64,000 nucleotides of DNA from Bacteroidales bacterium. Its GTDB lineage: Bacteria > Bacteroidota > Bacteroidia > Bacteroidales > P3. Positions 8,997 to 17,642 of the stretch are shown in pieces. Location of the stretch: assembly GCA_031263015.1 (NCBI GenBank), contig JAISGN010000020.1, positions 1 to 64,000 on the forward strand, in the 5' to 3' direction. Position 1 is the first letter of the stretch; each line of letters begins with the position of its first letter. Below the pieces are notes generated by a model. The model was not told the DNA's origin and made no database searches. It saw only the letters and a list, made by a program, of their open reading frames with translations. Both the position numbers and the translations under genes were made by a program.

Positions 8997-10679
8997 TTAT
9001 TTCTGTATATTAGGCAATTCCAATCCGTAACCTTTCTTCTTATCCCAGGCTTTCAAGATAAAACCTATAACCATCGCAGCAACACCCAGGCATGCCAGCA
9101 TCAATAACGGAACAGTATAGTCGTAAGATACGGCGGCTACTTCCGGAGACATACTTCCATTACTTATGGCTTCTACAACCTCAGGATTTGTTGCGTCTAA
9201 TATCTTTCCGATAAGTAAAGGGAATAGCCATAACCCTATATTCTGAATCCAGAAAATTAAAGCATAAGCAGAACCGATTACTTTATTATCTACGAGTTTC
9301 GGAACACTTGGCCACAACGATGCAGGCACAAGTGAAAATGATGCTCCAAGCACTAATATTGTTATATATGCTATTACAACACCCAATATAGTGTGTCCCT
9401 GAGCCAATGGCAATATAAATGCAAACGTAAGATGACAAGCAATCAATAATAGTGAGCCTACCATCAACATGGACGCAGCTTTGCCTTTGTGATCAACATA
9501 GTTGCCTAGAATAGGGGTAATTCCCACCGCTAATAAAGGGAATACTGCAAATATTGTTTCGGCTGATTGACGCATATAACCCATATAACAAAATACTATT
9601 AGCGATACCACCGACAAGGTAAGGAATACGATTTTTGTTGTGCCTTTTCGGAAGTTGCTTATAAAGGCAAAAGCAGCAACAATCAGCATAATACCATACT
9701 GAATGAAAGTAACCGTGTTGGAAGCCCAAAACGAGCCTTGCTCAGGAGCCGTAAAGGTGATATTACATTGCAACATATTAACAGCATATTTCTGAAACGG
9801 GAAAATAGCCGAATAATATAATACGCACAATAAAGCAACTAACCAAAATCCTGCACTTGTAAAAATACCTTTTAAGTCTTTAAGGCGGAAAGGGTCGTCT
9901 TTTTCTTCTGCTTCTCCTGTTTGAGCATCAAGTTTCCTGTCCATAAAGAAATAAACGATGAACATAATCAACGCAATCATCAAAAGAATAACACCGAAAG
10001 CCACAGAGTTAGCCACATTTACCGTATTGATGTCAAGTTTGCTGCCTGCCATATCTGCACCCCACTTTGCAATCAACGGTGAGAATATCATACAGGTTGC
10101 AACTCCAAGACGAGCCAACGCCATCTCAGATCCCATAGCCAGAGCCATCTCTCTACCTTTAAACCATTTGACAATACCGCGAGAAACCGTAATACCCGCC
10201 ATTTCTACTCCGCAACCGAAAATCATAAAGCCGACAGAAGCAAGTTTTGCTGAAGCAGGCATTCCTTCATAGAATGGAGAAATTCCTAATTCCTGAAATC
10301 CGGGAATATAATTCAAGTTATTGGTGAACCAATTTTCAAGTTCGCTTCCGATAAAAGAACTACTAACGGCATACCATTTAATTATTGCGCCGATAAGCAT
10401 TACTGCTCCCGAAAGCACTGCTGTAAAGCGAACGCCGAGTTTATCAAGAATTATTCCTGCGAAGATGAGGAAAAAGATAAAAACATTCAAGAACGTTTCC
10501 GAACCTTGCATTGTGCCGAATGCAGTAGAGTCCCAGCCTCGCGTTGATTGCATCAGGTCTTTTATAGGGGAGAGTATATCCATAAAGATATACGAACAAA
10601 ACATAGCAAATGCCAGCAAAATTAACGCTGTCCAACGTATCGCGGGCACATCTCTCATTGACTTTTTTATATCTGTCAT
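8997..10679 (-). CDS. Major facilitator superfamily transporter
   Basis: A protein of 560 residues with at least 12 hydrophobic segments. The N-terminal half has the MFS loop 2-3 region (DKLGVRF, near residue 82), and a charged central loop (about residues 245-265, QTGEAEEKDDPFRLKDL) separates the two six-helix bundles. It should act in the inner membrane as a secondary transporter; the substrate cannot be told from the sequence. It is longer than most MFS proteins (400-450 residues) because of long extracytoplasmic loops in both halves (residues about 106-140 and 500-525). It is a single-gene unit with its own promoter at 10720-10752 and a shared terminator after it. Confidence 0.88.
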   Translation of the reverse strand: MTDIKKSMRDVPAIRWTALILLAFAMFCSYIFMDILSPIKDLMQSTRGWDSTAFGTMQGSETFLNVFIFFLIFAGIILDKLGVRFTAVLSGAVMLIGAIIKWYAVSSSFIGSELENWFTNNLNYIPGFQELGISPFYEGMPASAKLASVGFMIFGCGVEMAGITVSRGIVKWFKGREMALAMGSEMALARLGVATCMIFSPLIAKWGADMAGSKLDINTVNVANSVAFGVILLMIALIMFIVYFFMDRKLDAQTGEAEEKDDPFRLKDLKGIFTSAGFWLVALLCVLYYSAIFPFQKYAVNMLQCNITFTAPEQGSFWASNTVTFIQYGIMLIVAAFAFISNFRKGTTKIVFLTLSVVSLIVFCYMGYMRQSAETIFAVFPLLAVGITPILGNYVDHKGKAASMLMVGSLLLIACHLTFAFILPLAQGHTILGVVIAYITILVLGASFSLVPASLWPSVPKLVDNKVIGSAYALIFWIQNIGLWLFPLLIGKILDATNPEVVEAISNGSMSPEVAAVSYDYTVPLLMLACLGVAAMVIGFILKAWDKKKGYGLELPNIQK

Positions 10680-10719
10680 AATAGTAATATTAAATTAAAT
10701 AATCATATTTTTGAATGCT

Positions 10720-10752
10720 GCAAAGTTATGCTATTTTCAACATTGGAGCAAA
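10720..10752 (-). promoter_or_regulatory. Promoter of the MFS transporter gene
   Basis: The minus strand has TTTG (10752-10749), 20 bases, then TAACTTTGC (10728-10720), a full Bacteroidota promoter about 40 bases before the start codon. Confidence 0.75.
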
Positions 10753-10901
10753 CAAAATCGGAAAAAATTTTCATATTTCTTTCTTTTGGTCCTGCCAAAT
10801 CAAACATTTGTAGTCGTTTATCAAATATAATTCTGTTTTTACCACTATCCGTGCAAATCGCAGTTGATGTCGGGCAGACCTTACTTTAATTCGCCATAAT
10901 A

Positions 10902-10975
10902 AAAGGCTGTTTGAGAAAAATAAAACAGCCTTTCGTGCGAATGAAACGCCGTTTCGTAAAAATAAAACGGCGTTT
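10902..10975. repeat. 21-bp-period intergenic repeat array 2
   Basis: Cores begin exactly at 10902 (AAAGGCTGTTT), 10923 (AAACAGCCTTT), 10944 (AAACGCCGTTT) and 10965 (AAACGGCGTTT). The spacers include CGTGCGAATG. The array lies between the MFS promoter and the tRNA-Val terminator. The rest of 10753-11049 shows only GTGCAAATCGCAGTTGATGT near 10851, which resembles a sequence beside array 4. Confidence 0.93.
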
Positions 10976-11049
10976 GGTGGAAATATTAAGGCTCAATATT
11001 TTAATCTTCGTTTATTTGGTAAAATTTTAATGCCGCATGGCGGAAACGA

Positions 11050-11087
11050 AAAAAGACTTTACGATGTCTAAACCGCAAAGTCTTTTT
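11050..11087 (-). terminator. Terminator of tRNA-Val
   Basis: AAAAAGACTTT (11050-11060) pairs with AAAGTCTTTTT (11077-11087) over 11 bp; read on the minus strand it ends in a T run just after the tRNA. Confidence 0.85.
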
Positions 11088-11095
11088 GTGTTATG

Positions 11096-11170
11096 TGGGA
11101 ACAATAGGATTCGAACCTATGACCCTCTGCTTGTAAGGCAGATGCTCTGAACCAGCTGAGCTATGCTCCC
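11096..11170 (-). tRNA. tRNA-Val (anticodon TAC)
   Basis: The cloverleaf folds in full: acceptor GGGAGCA pairs with TGTTCCC, the anticodon loop is CTTACAA, and the T loop is GTTCGAATC. It is 75 nt; CCA is not encoded. Confidence 0.97.
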
Positions 11171-11200
11171 AATCAAGTCAAGTTTTACTCAAATGAGGCT

Positions 11201-11232
11201 GCAAAATTACAACTTTTTTTCAAACCTCCAAA
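11201..11232 (-). promoter_or_regulatory. Promoter of tRNA-Val
   Basis: On the minus strand TTTG (11232-11229), 19 bases, then TAATTTTGC (11209-11201), about 30 bases before the tRNA. Confidence 0.7.
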
Positions 11233-11325
11233 ATTTTTAAGCCTTTTTGATTATAATTTTTCTTCATTTGCCTCTAATATTGCGGTAACTGATTGAAAGC
11301 AAATGAAGAAAAAATTTGATGAATC

Positions 11326-12984
11326 TTACTTTTTCTGCTGCATTTTCCTGTATAACGGCGTCAGAATCTTCAATCTTTGCAGGAATTTGTCATAATCACG
11401 ACTTGAACTCCACCCTATTTCCGACAAAGCAGCCGTTCGCGGATAGTCCATGTACATTAAAAGCGGGAAATTGTCAATATATTCCGTCCAAGTGTTAGCC
11501 TGCAACCCTATGATGTGCTTTTGCTCTTCGGCATTCAAACCTTCGGGAATCGGATTGTAGTGATAAACCTTCTCTAATGGCGTAAGACCGCTGAAAGCCA
11601 AAGGTTCGGTCTCAGGATTCGCCTGATACCAGTTAAAATATAAGTATTGCTCGGGCACCATTATCGCATCGTTGCCGTCTTTTGCCGCTGCATATCCGCC
11701 CTTTTCTCCTCTCCACGACATAATCGTTGCTGTCCTCGTAACGCCTCCATCCAATATTTCATCCCAACCTATTATGCGTCTGCCCTTGCTAAGAAGAAAT
11801 TTCTCTATCGTGCGAATAAAGTATGATTGAAGTTCGTTTTCGTCTTTTAATCCTTGCTCTTTCATCGTTCTTTGGCAGATTGGGCATTCTTTCCATCGGG
11901 TTTTAGGGCATTCATCGCCGCCTATATGAATATATTCGCTTGGAAACAACTCGCAAACCTCAGAAAGAATATCTTCCATAAAGCGAAAAGTGGAATCATT
12001 GCAACAAAGCACATCTTCAAACACCCCCCAACTGCCGACAGCCTTTATTCCGCTTTTACGACAAGAGTATTGAGGGTATGCTTCCAGCACAGCGCACGAA
12101 TGACCCGGCATTTCAATCTCGGGAATCACCGTTATATATCTGTCGGCTGCGTATTGAACGATTTCTTTTATCTCTTCCTGCGTATAGAAAGCACAATATT
12201 TCTTGCCGTCATAGCGTACAGGCTCATCTTTCTTGTAATCCTTATAATGTCCTATCATTGTATGGTCGCGACAAGAAGCAATCTGCGTCAGCAAGGGGTA
12301 TTTCTTTATCTCAATACGCCATCCCTGGTCATCAGTCAAGTGCCAGTGAAAACGATTTATCTTATGGTATGCCAATAAATCAAGATAGCGTTTCACCTCT
12401 TCAACATTAAAAAAGTGGCGAGCAACATCCAGGTGCTTACCTCTATAAGAAAAGCGAGGGTAATCTGCTATTTTTACCGCAGTTCTTCTTATGGACACCA
12501 TATAACCTGTTCCGTTTCCTATGCTATCAACTTTGGTTGCAACACTATCATTCTTTGTCCAGATATAATCTCCATTGGGCGCAATATTATAAAGTTGCAA
12601 GAGCGACTGAACGGCGTAAAAAAATCCTGCTTCCTCATTTGCTTCTATTGTAATCTGCTTTCGTCCCATATCAAGCACGTATCCCTCCTTTCCAAGCTTC
12701 TTATCGCTGCTAAGGATGAAGTTTATAGAATTTTTATACTTCTTTACATGCTTCGGAGATGAGAAAACCTTTTTCAGAACGCCCTCCAAATATTTTGCAA
12801 CCTTGTATTCGGGGCGATTAACGTTGGCAACGACTTCGGTTTGCGAACTAATCTCAAAACTATGTTTGTATTCTTTGCACTCAACGGGGGCAGGAATAAT
12901 GTCGGAGCAGGATTCCGTGTGCTGAGCCTTCACAACGCCCGAACAAAATATGATTCCGAGCAACAAAAAGGAAACTTTCTTCAT
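11326..12984 (-). CDS. Secreted beta-N-acetylhexosaminidase, GH20
   Basis: It should release terminal N-acetylhexosamines from glycans, in the periplasm or at the cell surface. The start at 12984 gives a signal peptide (MKKVSFLLLGIIFCSGVVKA); a longer frame from 13026 would include the promoter region. An N-terminal GH20b-like alpha/beta domain (residues about 25-165) precedes the GH20 barrel, which opens with YRGKHLDVARHF and has HWHLTDDQGWR. The catalytic pair Asp357-Glu358 is in HIGGDECPKTRW. The 552-residue length is usual for Bacteroidota GH20 enzymes. It is a single gene, with -7 box at 13008-13016. Substrate (mucin, host glycan or own murein) is not determined. Confidence 0.95.
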   Translation of the reverse strand: MKKVSFLLLGIIFCSGVVKAQHTESCSDIIPAPVECKEYKHSFEISSQTEVVANVNRPEYKVAKYLEGVLKKVFSSPKHVKKYKNSINFILSSDKKLGKEGYVLDMGRKQITIEANEEAGFFYAVQSLLQLYNIAPNGDYIWTKNDSVATKVDSIGNGTGYMVSIRRTAVKIADYPRFSYRGKHLDVARHFFNVEEVKRYLDLLAYHKINRFHWHLTDDQGWRIEIKKYPLLTQIASCRDHTMIGHYKDYKKDEPVRYDGKKYCAFYTQEEIKEIVQYAADRYITVIPEIEMPGHSCAVLEAYPQYSCRKSGIKAVGSWGVFEDVLCCNDSTFRFMEDILSEVCELFPSEYIHIGGDECPKTRWKECPICQRTMKEQGLKDENELQSYFIRTIEKFLLSKGRRIIGWDEILDGGVTRTATIMSWRGEKGGYAAAKDGNDAIMVPEQYLYFNWYQANPETEPLAFSGLTPLEKVYHYNPIPEGLNAEEQKHIIGLQANTWTEYIDNFPLLMYMDYPRTAALSEIGWSSSRDYDKFLQRLKILTPLYRKMQQKK

Positions 12985-13007
12985 ATAAGATATTGTTTTA
13001 ATGAGTT

Positions 13008-13016
13008 GCAAATATA
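13008..13016 (-). promoter_or_regulatory. Promoter -7 box of the GH20 gene
   Basis: TATATTTGC on the minus strand, 24 bases before the chosen ATG at 12984. Confidence 0.55.
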
Positions 13017-13092
13017 TAAAAAACATTTCTTTTAAGGCTTCGGATGCGTTTCTTTAAGTCTTGCGAGCCAATATCTTCCTTTGCCGAAAATG

Positions 13093-13166
13093 AAAGGCTG
13101 TTTCATTTTTCCAAAACGCTGTTTCGTTCGCACCAAAGGCTGTTTCATTTTCCCCAAACAGCCTTT
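13093..13166. repeat. 21-bp-period intergenic repeat array 3
   Basis: Cores start at 13093 (AAAGGCTGTTT), 13114 (AAACGCTGTTT), 13135 (AAAGGCTGTTT) and 13156 (AAACAGCCTTT). It lies between the divergent GH20 and nqrE genes. A GC-rich companion (GGTCGGCACGGCACGCAG) follows near 13209. Confidence 0.93.
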
Positions 13167-13241
13167 TGTTACGGCGAACCGAAGAAAGGTCGCCACAAAT
13201 CGCAATAAGGTCGGCACGGCACGCAGTTTAAGTCGCATAGA

Positions 13242-13273
13242 TTGTATATTGTACCGAATTTTTGTACCTTTGC
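13242..13273 (+). promoter_or_regulatory. Promoter of nqrEF
   Basis: TTG (13242-13244), 20 bases, then TACCTTTGC (13265-13273), 38 bases before the nqrE ATG. It shows that nqrE is the first gene of its transcript. Confidence 0.8.
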
Positions 13274-13311
13274 AACCGCTTAAAAGAAGAAAGATACTAA
13301 TTATTACTAAT

Positions 13312-13929
13312 ATGCAGGAAATAATAAATATATTCGTCAAGAGCATCTTTATAGACAATATGGTTTTTGCCTTCTTCCTTGGAATGTGCTCTTATCTTGC
13401 GGTGTCCAAAACCGTTAAGACTTCAATAGGTCTTGGTATTGCGGTGGTTTTTGTTATCCTTATCACCACGCCAGTAAATTATCTTATCGTCAATTATCTT
13501 TTGAAACCGGGGGCATTAAGTTGGATAAGCCCGTCATTTGCTGATGTTGATTTAAGCTTTCTTAGCCTTATTGTTTTCATTGCTGTTGTTGCAGCCATTG
13601 TGCAGTTGGTTGAGATGATTGTTGAGAAATTTTCGCCGAGTCTTTATAACCAGTTAGGGATATTTCTTCCTCTTATCGCCGTTAATTGTGCTGTGCTGGC
13701 GGCATCGCTTTTTATGCAGGAGAGAAACTATTCCAACATCGGCGAAGTAATAGGTTTTTCATTGGGGTCTGGTTTGGGATGGATGTTGGCAATAGTCTCC
13801 ATCGCCGCCATAAGAGAAAAATTACGCTATTCGCAAATCCCGCCTGCCTTACGCGGTTTGGGCATAACGTTTATTATTACCGGTTTGATGGCTATTGCTT
13901 TCATGAGTTTTTTAGGAATTAAATTGTAA
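13312..13929 (+). CDS. nqrE: Na+-translocating NADH:quinone reductase subunit E
   Basis: NqrE is an inner-membrane subunit of the sodium-pumping NADH:ubiquinone/menaquinone oxidoreductase. The 205-residue protein has six hydrophobic segments and the family sequences [28 protein letters not shown] and [10 protein letters not shown]. The conserved cysteines that bind an intramembrane iron centre are visible as Cys26 and Cys126. I chose the ATG at 13312 because a longer in-frame reading back to 13081 crosses the promoter and repeat array 3. nqrF follows after nine bases. Unusually, nqrA-D are not upstream; the gene has its own promoter. Confidence 0.96.
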   Translation: MQEIINIFVKSIFIDNMVFAFFLGMCSYLAVSKTVKTSIGLGIAVVFVILITTPVNYLIVNYLLKPGALSWISPSFADVDLSFLSLIVFIAVVAAIVQLVEMIVEKFSPSLYNQLGIFLPLIAVNCAVLAASLFMQERNYSNIGEVIGFSLGSGLGWMLAIVSIAAIREKLRYSQIPPALRGLGITFIITGLMAIAFMSFLGIKL

Positions 13930-13938
13930 TCAAAGTCT

Positions 13939-15177
13939 ATGATTAAGATAATAATAGTAGGAGTTGTAGTTTTCCTTGTTGTCATTCTGCTGCTGGTAGC
14001 TGTATTGCTGTATGCCAGAGCAAAACTTATGCCGCAGGGAAGGGTTAATATAAATATAAATGAAGATAAAGATTTGAGCGTTCAGCCAGGTTCTTCCGTT
14101 CTTTCTACGTTATCGCAGGAGAAAATCTATCTTCCGTCCGCTTGTGGGGGACAAGGAACATGCGGAATGTGCAAATGCAAGATTTTAGAGGGCGGAGGAG
14201 ATATTCTTCCCACCGAATTGCCGCATTTTACTCGCAAACAACAACAGGAACACTACCGTTTAGGCTGCCAGGTTAAGGTAAGAGAAGACATGAAACTTCA
14301 AATCCCAGAAGAGATATTCGGTATTAAAAAATGGGAATGCGAAGTGGTGAACAACAAAAACGTTGCCACGTTCATAAAAGAATTTGTTGTCAAATTACCA
14401 CAGGGAGAGGTGTTGAATTTTCGCAGTGGCGGCTACATACAAATTGATGTGCCGAAGTGCGTTGTTAATTATAAAGACATAGATGTTCTTCCCGAATTTC
14501 GCGAAGACTGGGATAAAATGAAGATGTGGGATTTGAAGATGAAGAACTCCGAGCCGCTTTTCCGCGCTTATTCAATGGCTAATCACCCTGCCGAAGACAC
14601 CATAATAATGCTTAATGTGCGTATTGCCACTCCTCCTTTTGACAGGAAGAACGGCGGTTTCATGAAGGTTAATCCCGGCATTTGTTCCTCTTATATATGG
14701 TCTTTGAAACCGGGAGACAAGGTTACAATTTCCGGTCCTTACGGAGAATTTTTCATTAAGGACACTGACAAAGAAATGATGTTCATCGGCGGCGGTGCGG
14801 GTATGGCTCCGATGCGTTCTCACATATTTGACCAGTTCAAAACCAAGCATACCAAGCGTAAGGCGTCATTCTGGTACGGCGGAAGGTCGTTACGGGAGTT
14901 GTTTTACGTGGAAGATTTCAAGCAAATAGAGCAAGAGAATCCTAATTTCTCATTCCATATTGCCCTTAGCGAGCCTAAACCGGAGGATAATTGGAATGGT
15001 TATGTCGGCTTCATACATCAGGTTATTTATGACAACTATCTTAAAAATCATAAAGAGCCCGAAGAGATTGAATACTATCTTTGCGGACCTAAACTAATGA
15101 CTGATTCCGCTATAAAGATGTTGGATTCGCTCGGAGTGCCGAAAGAAAATATCCTTTTTGACGATTTCGGAAATTAG
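13939..15177 (+). CDS. nqrF: Na+-translocating NADH:quinone reductase subunit F
   Basis: NqrF is the NADH-oxidising subunit. It has an N-terminal membrane anchor (residues about 3-28), a plant-ferredoxin-type 2Fe-2S domain with Cys69, Cys75, Cys78 and Cys110, then a ferredoxin reductase-like FAD domain (RAYSMANHP near residue 210) and an NADH-binding domain (FIGGGAGMAP, and the C-terminal YYLCGPKLM). The 412-residue length is normal. It is in an operon with nqrE. After the stop comes repeat array 4, then a hairpin at 15261. Confidence 0.97.
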   Translation: MIKIIIVGVVVFLVVILLLVAVLLYARAKLMPQGRVNININEDKDLSVQPGSSVLSTLSQEKIYLPSACGGQGTCGMCKCKILEGGGDILPTELPHFTRKQQQEHYRLGCQVKVREDMKLQIPEEIFGIKKWECEVVNNKNVATFIKEFVVKLPQGEVLNFRSGGYIQIDVPKCVVNYKDIDVLPEFREDWDKMKMWDLKMKNSEPLFRAYSMANHPAEDTIIMLNVRIATPPFDRKNGGFMKVNPGICSSYIWSLKPGDKVTISGPYGEFFIKDTDKEMMFIGGGAGMAPMRSHIFDQFKTKHTKRKASFWYGGRSLRELFYVEDFKQIEQENPNFSFHIALSEPKPEDNWNGYVGFIHQVIYDNYLKNHKEPEEIEYYLCGPKLMTDSAIKMLDSLGVPKENILFDDFGN

Positions 15178-15197
15178 AGTGCGTTTTGCTCAAAATG

Positions 15198-15250
15198 AAA
15201 GGCTGTTTTATTTTTACCAAAGGCTGTTTGGAGAAAATGAAACAGCCTTT
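15198..15250. repeat. 21-bp-period intergenic repeat array 4
   Basis: Cores at 15198 and 15219 (AAAGGCTGTTT) and 15240 (AAACAGCCTTT). It lies between convergent nqrF and the lipoprotein gene. The inverted cores can fold into a hairpin in RNA of either strand. Confidence 0.92.
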
Positions 15251-15260
15251 TAAAAAAATA

Positions 15261-15292
15261 TAGCGGTGCTTTATTTGGATAAAACACCGCTA
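15261..15292 (-). terminator. Hairpin terminator for the lipoprotein gene
   Basis: TAGCGGTG (15261-15268) pairs with CACCGCTA (15285-15292), extended by TTTAT/ATAAA. On the minus strand the stem is followed by ATATTTTTTT. It probably ends the minus-strand transcript. Confidence 0.7.
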
Positions 15293-15381
15293 TGTAAATA
15301 TTGTATTTGATTAGTATCAGTGCAAACCGCACCTAATATCCATCAACGCAAATTTTAATAAATTGCAAAGGTGATTTGTGT

Positions 15382-15756
15382 CTATAATTGCAACAAAACA
15401 TCCTTTTCTACAATCTCTCCGGCTTTCAAACTAACGGTTGATTTGCCTGTTCTCCTGATAGTATCGGGCGAAATCAGCGTATCATAAGTCGAATACGTAA
15501 CTCCGATGTCAAAAATCGCCTCCATGTCAAACGTAAAGAAGGCTTCGCCGTTCGCATCCGTTACTCCGTTTTGCTTAACGTTGCCATTGCCTTTACTAAC
15601 CACTACCTTAGCATTAGGATATCGCACATTCTGGTCACGAACGTCCTTAACAATAACTTTTAAACGGCAATCCGTATCGTCCATACAAGAAAACATCGTT
15701 GTCGAAAGGGCAACCAAGACAACCAAAGCAAAAATTTTGATGATATTTCTTTTCAT
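15382..15756 (-). CDS. Small lipoprotein with a beta-sandwich (carboxypeptidase regulatory-like) domain
   Basis: A protein of 124 residues from the ATG at 15756. The signal peptide ends in a lipobox (MFSC, followed by MDD). The mature part looks like an all-beta transthyretin-like domain: LKVIVKDVRDQNVRYPNAKV, then GVTDANGEAFFTFD, the pattern of carboxypeptidase regulatory-like or peptidase-associated domains, which often face the periplasm or surface. A longer reading from 15786 adds ten residues with no role. It stands alone between nqrF and the divergent cyclophilin gene. Precise function unknown. Confidence 0.8.
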   Translation of the reverse strand: MKRNIIKIFALVVLVALSTTMFSCMDDTDCRLKVIVKDVRDQNVRYPNAKVVVSKGNGNVKQNGVTDANGEAFFTFDMEAIFDIGVTYSTYDTLISPDTIRRTGKSTVSLKAGEIVEKDVLLQL

Positions 15757-15770
15757 AAATAGTTTTTTTA

Positions 15771-15779
15771 TATTTTTGC
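15771..15779 (+). promoter_or_regulatory. Putative promoter -7 box of the cyclophilin-pheS unit
   Basis: TATTTTTGC fits the -7 consensus and lies 48 bases before the ATG at 15828. No good -33 element is seen. Confidence 0.5.
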
Positions 15780-15827
15780 AACTCATTTTATTTGATTTCA
15801 GGTTGCAAACTTAACAAAATATTTTCA

Positions 15828-16538
15828 ATGAAACGCAATTATTTAATATTTTTTCTTACTTCGGTTGTATTTTTCTTTGGATGTAATTCTTCAAAAGACA
15901 ATAAAACAAGCATAAAATCAGGTACTAATATGACAAAACAAGCAGAGAAACAAACGATGGTTCTCATCAGCACCGAATATGGTGATATGAAGGCAATATT
16001 GTATAATGAGACGCCTTTGCATCGTGATAATTTTATCAAATTGGTCAAGGAAGGTTATTATAACGGCACACTTTTTCATCGTATTATAAAGGATTTTATG
16101 ATTCAGGGCGGAGACCCCGACAGCAAAACGGCTAAACCCGGTCAGATGTTAGGCAATGGTGGTCCCGACTACACAATTCCTGCCGAGTTTCGCCCGAATC
16201 TTATTCATCAAAAAGGGGCTCTGTCCGCTGCGAGAACAGGTGATAATGTCAATCCGCAGAAAGCATCGTCCGGTTCGCAGTTTTATATTGTGCAAGGCAA
16301 GGTTTATACAAATGAGGAACTGAATATTCTGGAGAAAAGGATGAGAAAAACTTTTAATTCATTGCAACGGGATACTTATACCAGCATCGGAGGAACGCCT
16401 TTCCTTGATTATGAATATACGGTCTTTGGTCGTGTTGTGGAAGGGCTTGATGTCATTGATAAGATTGCGGAAGTAGAAACCGATAGGGCAGACCGTCCGA
16501 ATAAAGATGTGAAAATGACTATTAAGATTATTGAGTAG
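15828..16538 (+). CDS. Lipoprotein cyclophilin-type peptidyl-prolyl isomerase
   Basis: It should catalyse cis-trans isomerisation of proline bonds in proteins outside the cytoplasm. A lipoprotein signal peptide ends at FFFGC near residue 19. The cyclophilin domain (residues about 45-236) has FHRIIKDFMIQGGDP with the catalytic Arg, GALSAAR, SSGSQFYIV and VFGRVVEGLDVIDKI. There is an insert of about 35 charged residues after QFYIVQGKVY (EELNILEKRMRKTF...), common in Bacteroidota cyclophilins. pheS starts six bases after the stop, so the two are likely cotranscribed. Confidence 0.93.
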   Translation: MKRNYLIFFLTSVVFFFGCNSSKDNKTSIKSGTNMTKQAEKQTMVLISTEYGDMKAILYNETPLHRDNFIKLVKEGYYNGTLFHRIIKDFMIQGGDPDSKTAKPGQMLGNGGPDYTIPAEFRPNLIHQKGALSAARTGDNVNPQKASSGSQFYIVQGKVYTNEELNILEKRMRKTFNSLQRDTYTSIGGTPFLDYEYTVFGRVVEGLDVIDKIAEVETDRADRPNKDVKMTIKIIE

Positions 16539-16544
16539 CATAAT

Positions 16545-17576
16545 ATGAAAGAGATTATAGAAAACCAAACGGCAATCCTTGATGCCTTAACGGCACAAAC
16601 AGCCGATGATATAGAGCAAATACGTATAAAATACTTGGGGAAAAAAGGTCTTCTCAATGCTTTGTTTGTAGAATTTAAGCAAGTCCCTAACGAAGAGAAA
16701 AAAGAAATGGGTGCTTTGCTGAATACATTTAAGTCAAAGGTTGAAAACAAAATAGCAATGCTTAAAGAGAATCTGTTAGAATCTCAATCCAATACAACAG
16801 GACAGGAAGATTTGACAAAACCCGCTTCATTGCTAACATTGGGTTCAAGACATCCTTTATCTATTGTGAGAAATGAAATCGTTGAAATCTTTTCCCGTAT
16901 CGGTTATACAGTGGCTGAGGGTCCTGAGATTGAGGATGACTGGCATGTGTTCTCAGCTTTGAATTTTCCTCCCGAACATCCGGCTCGTGATATGCAGGAT
17001 ACGTTTTTTATAGAGGAACGAGAAGATAACAATCACGCTGTTCTTCGCACTCATACGTCTTCCGTACAGGTTCGCACAATGGAAAAACAACATCTTCCTA
17101 TAAGAATTATTGCTCCCGGCAGAGTTTTTCGTAATGAAGCAATATCTGCTCGGGCTCATTGCATATTTCATCAAATTGAAGGCTTATATATAGATAAGGA
17201 TGTGTCGTTTGCCGACCTGAAACAGAACTTGCTATATTTTGCCAAAGAGATGTTCGGCGAGAATACGCAGATACGTTTGCGTCCGTCCTACTTTCCTTTC
17301 ACCGAACCTTCTGCAGAGATGGACGTGTCTTGTAATCTTTGCGGAGGAGAGGGATGTAATATCTGTAAGGGGACAGGCTGGTTGGAGATAATGGGCTGTG
17401 GTATGATTGACCCTAACGTTTTAGAGGCTTCGGGCATAGATAGCAAAGTTTATAGCGGCTTTGCGTTTGGTATGGGCATAGAACGTATTGCCATGTTGAA
17501 GTATGACATCAAGGATTTGAGACTTTATTTTGAGAATGACCTACGTTTTCTTAAACAATTCTCATCCGCATTATAA
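16545..17576 (+). CDS. pheS: Phenylalanine-tRNA ligase alpha subunit
   Basis: PheS is the catalytic subunit of the (alpha-beta)2 enzyme that charges tRNA-Phe. The N-terminal coiled coil (residues about 1-90) precedes the class II core, with motif 2 (RVFRNEAISARAHCIFHQIE) and motif 3 (GFAFGMGIERIAML). A Cys-rich loop (CNLCGGEGCNICKGTGW, near residue 265) is present as in many bacterial PheS. The 343-residue length is normal. pheT is not nearby; it must be elsewhere. The gene follows the cyclophilin gene after six bases. Confidence 0.97.
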   Translation: MKEIIENQTAILDALTAQTADDIEQIRIKYLGKKGLLNALFVEFKQVPNEEKKEMGALLNTFKSKVENKIAMLKENLLESQSNTTGQEDLTKPASLLTLGSRHPLSIVRNEIVEIFSRIGYTVAEGPEIEDDWHVFSALNFPPEHPARDMQDTFFIEEREDNNHAVLRTHTSSVQVRTMEKQHLPIRIIAPGRVFRNEAISARAHCIFHQIEGLYIDKDVSFADLKQNLLYFAKEMFGENTQIRLRPSYFPFTEPSAEMDVSCNLCGGEGCNICKGTGWLEIMGCGMIDPNVLEASGIDSKVYSGFAFGMGIERIAMLKYDIKDLRLYFENDLRFLKQFSSAL

Positions 17577-17614
17577 TAAAAGGTATTTTGTTCTGAAAAT
17601 ACAAAAAATAATTA

Positions 17615-17623
17615 TAACTTTGC
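17615..17623 (+). promoter_or_regulatory. Promoter -7 box of the DPP5-like gene
   Basis: TAACTTTGC, 19 bases before the ATG at 17643; a TTTG lies at 17587-17590, a little further away than usual. Confidence 0.6.
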
Positions 17624-17642
17624 AGCATAAAATAAATGTAAT

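Noticed and set aside
10902..10975. CRISPR-like look of the short periodic arrays
   Set aside because: The units are 11 bp with 10-bp spacers drawn from a small shared set, cores occur in both orientations, the step is only 21 bp, and no cas gene is in the window.
13081..13311. N-terminal extension of NqrE by 77 residues
   Set aside because: The extra residues translate repeat array 3 and cross the promoter at 13242-13273; NqrE family members start at the Met at 13312.
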